Below are positions 13,188 to 13,955 of a stretch of 13,955 bases of DNA, one piece after another; within the stretch, counting starts at the first letter, position 1, and each line of letters begins with the position of its first letter. Position numbers and translations under genes: made by a program. The stretch is from UBA1738 sp045577675 (GTDB lineage Bacteria > Bacillota > Clostridia > UBA1381): the NCBI GenBank assembly GCA_045577675.1, contig JAZNIV010000040.1, positions 1 to 13,955 on the forward strand, given 5' to 3'. A model generated the notes under the pieces. That model saw only the letters and a list, made by a program, of their open reading frames with translations, was not told where the DNA came from and did not search any database.

Positions 13188-13225
13188 TTATTATAAGATT
13201 ATACTAAAATTTAGGAGGTCTTATA

Positions 13226-13955
13226 ATGAATACAAGCTCATTATATCATTCAAACAAAGCTCTTGCACATACCAACATTACATCCTTACCTATTAATTCA
13301 GACAACCTCTTTCTTATGATTGAACAAAAAGGGTATTTGGTTATCTCTTTCCGTTCCGACAGTGATGCTTGCATAAAACATTTAATTTCAATAGGTGTTG
13401 AAATCCCCTCACAAATCGCTTTTACTGTGTCAATTCCCGGTTATAAGGCAGTGTATTACAATAAAACACTGACGTTGCATGAAATTTTATTCGCACTGGC
13501 CCATGAATACGGGCATATTTGTCTTTCGCCTACTGCTTTTTGCGGAATTCTTGGCAAAAGTGACAGTCCTGAAAAAGAATCCGCACAAGAGCAGGAGGCG
13601 GATGATTTCGCATTAAATCTTCTTGCTCCTGTATGTGTTCTGAGTAAGTTAAAACCACGCACAATTGGTGAGATTCAAAAGCTTACTCTCTTAAACAGCG
13701 ACAAGGCATATTCAGCTTATAACAGCATTAAAGATATATACATATTATCTGAGGATGAAGAACTTGTCTTACGTAATTTTAGCAATTTTATTAAGCGATA
13801 TATATTAAAAAAATATTGGAAAGGCATAGTAGCCTGCCTATTTGTACTCCTTTCAGTCTCCGTCTTATATTTCCTTAACGAAAATAATGTAAATAACACT
13901 ACTGAGACACCTCAAACCGCTATAGCAACACCTGCAGAAATGGTTTCCTCTCTTT
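13226..13955 (+). CDS. ImmA/IrrE-type metallopeptidase with transmembrane anchor (partial)
   Basis: The gene starts at ATG 13226, seven bases after AGGAGGT, and is open through the window edge (243 codons seen). It carries the zinc peptidase motif HEYGH at residues 93-97 and a downstream acidic segment, QEQEADDFA (~121-129), which supplies the third ligand as in IrrE/ImmA. In ICEBs1 and related phages this family cleaves the neighbouring repressor. Unusually, a hydrophobic span lies at ~200-217 (GIVACLFVLLSVSVLYF), followed by an Asn/Thr-rich stretch that should be outside the cell. The catalytic domain would then face the cytoplasm. Lacking an N-terminal signal, it is a single-pass protein whose outer part is lost at the edge. 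Family call firm; repressor as substrate inferred from adjacency. Confidence 0.88.
   Translation, partial: MNTSSLYHSNKALAHTNITSLPINSDNLFLMIEQKGYLVISFRSDSDACIKHLISIGVEIPSQIAFTVSIPGYKAVYYNKTLTLHEILFALAHEYGHICLSPTAFCGILGKSDSPEKESAQEQEADDFALNLLAPVCVLSKLKPRTIGEIQKLTLLNSDKAYSAYNSIKDIYILSEDEELVLRNFSNFIKRYILKKYWKGIVACLFVLLSVSVLYFLNENNVNNTTETPQTAIATPAEMVSSL

Noticed and set aside
13456..13662. Minus-strand frame
   Set aside because: It lies opposite the catalytic part of the peptidase gene, whose HEYGH motif and ribosome site are clear.
1..13955. CRISPR arrays, tRNA or rRNA genes, insertion sequences other than the phage itself
   Set aside because: I saw no spaced repeats, cloverleaf or rRNA-like stretches, and the only transposase is the phage MuA.
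13152..13955. Phage end (attL) with Mu-type terminal repeats
   Set aside because: I could not find paired end-binding repeats or a TG/CA boundary; the peptidase gene runs off the window, so the end is probably further right.

Overview
The window holds the early, middle and head-morphogenesis part of a Mu-like transposable prophage from a low-to-moderate GC Firmicute, most likely a Clostridia/Lachnospiraceae-type host. The evidence is a DDE transposase of MuA length and architecture beside a MuB-type AAA+ ATPase, followed by GemA (gp16), Mor, gp26/gp27-like proteins, large terminase, portal and a MuF-type minor capsid protein. Strong GGAGG ribosome sites, a consensus sigma-A promoter and a membrane-anchored ImmA/IrrE-type peptidase point to Firmicutes. 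No host gene, tRNA, rRNA or CRISPR is visible, and neither phage end can be identified.

Layout, from right to left (the direction of lytic transcription). 12705-13151 (+) is a small XRE repressor, and 13226-13955 (+, cut by the window edge) is an ImmA/IrrE metallopeptidase with a transmembrane segment. Between these two genes are tandem Spo0A-box-like sequences. Divergent from the repressor is a perfect leftward promoter (12630-12658). One repressor-type operator sits exactly between its -35 and -10, and a second copy lies 30 bp away. The leftward early operon begins with many tiny genes: a 49-aa protein, 32-aa and 19-aa membrane peptides, two Cys-rich zinc-ribbon proteins, a 126-bp inverted-repeat element, a 75-aa Cys-rich protein, a 101-aa membrane protein and a 79-aa HTH protein in the Ner position. 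MuA and MuB come next, then four small frames. Two of those are halves of one zinc-ribbon gene split at a C7 tract. GemA and Mor close the early region.

The gap 6312-6395 carries an 18-bp perfect palindrome, good -10 boxes with poor -35 boxes, and a 12-bp-arm hairpin. This is the expected look of a Mor-activated middle promoter. Leftward from it run a membrane/coiled-coil protein, a winged-helix-like protein, gp27-like, an HTH protein, TerL, portal, and MuF with a toxin-like C-terminal cassette. A 74-aa gene in the position of an immunity protein follows, and a hairpin terminator (154-179) ends the unit. Most genes overlap by ATGA or are separated by a few bases, so expression is heavily coupled.

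Working model (inference): the repressor shuts the early promoter, and the peptidase may inactivate it on a host signal that could include sporulation state. MuA/MuB then replicate the phage by transposition, and Mor switches on packaging and head genes directly. The lysis genes and a C-type late activator, which follow Mor in Mu, are not between Mor and the head genes here.
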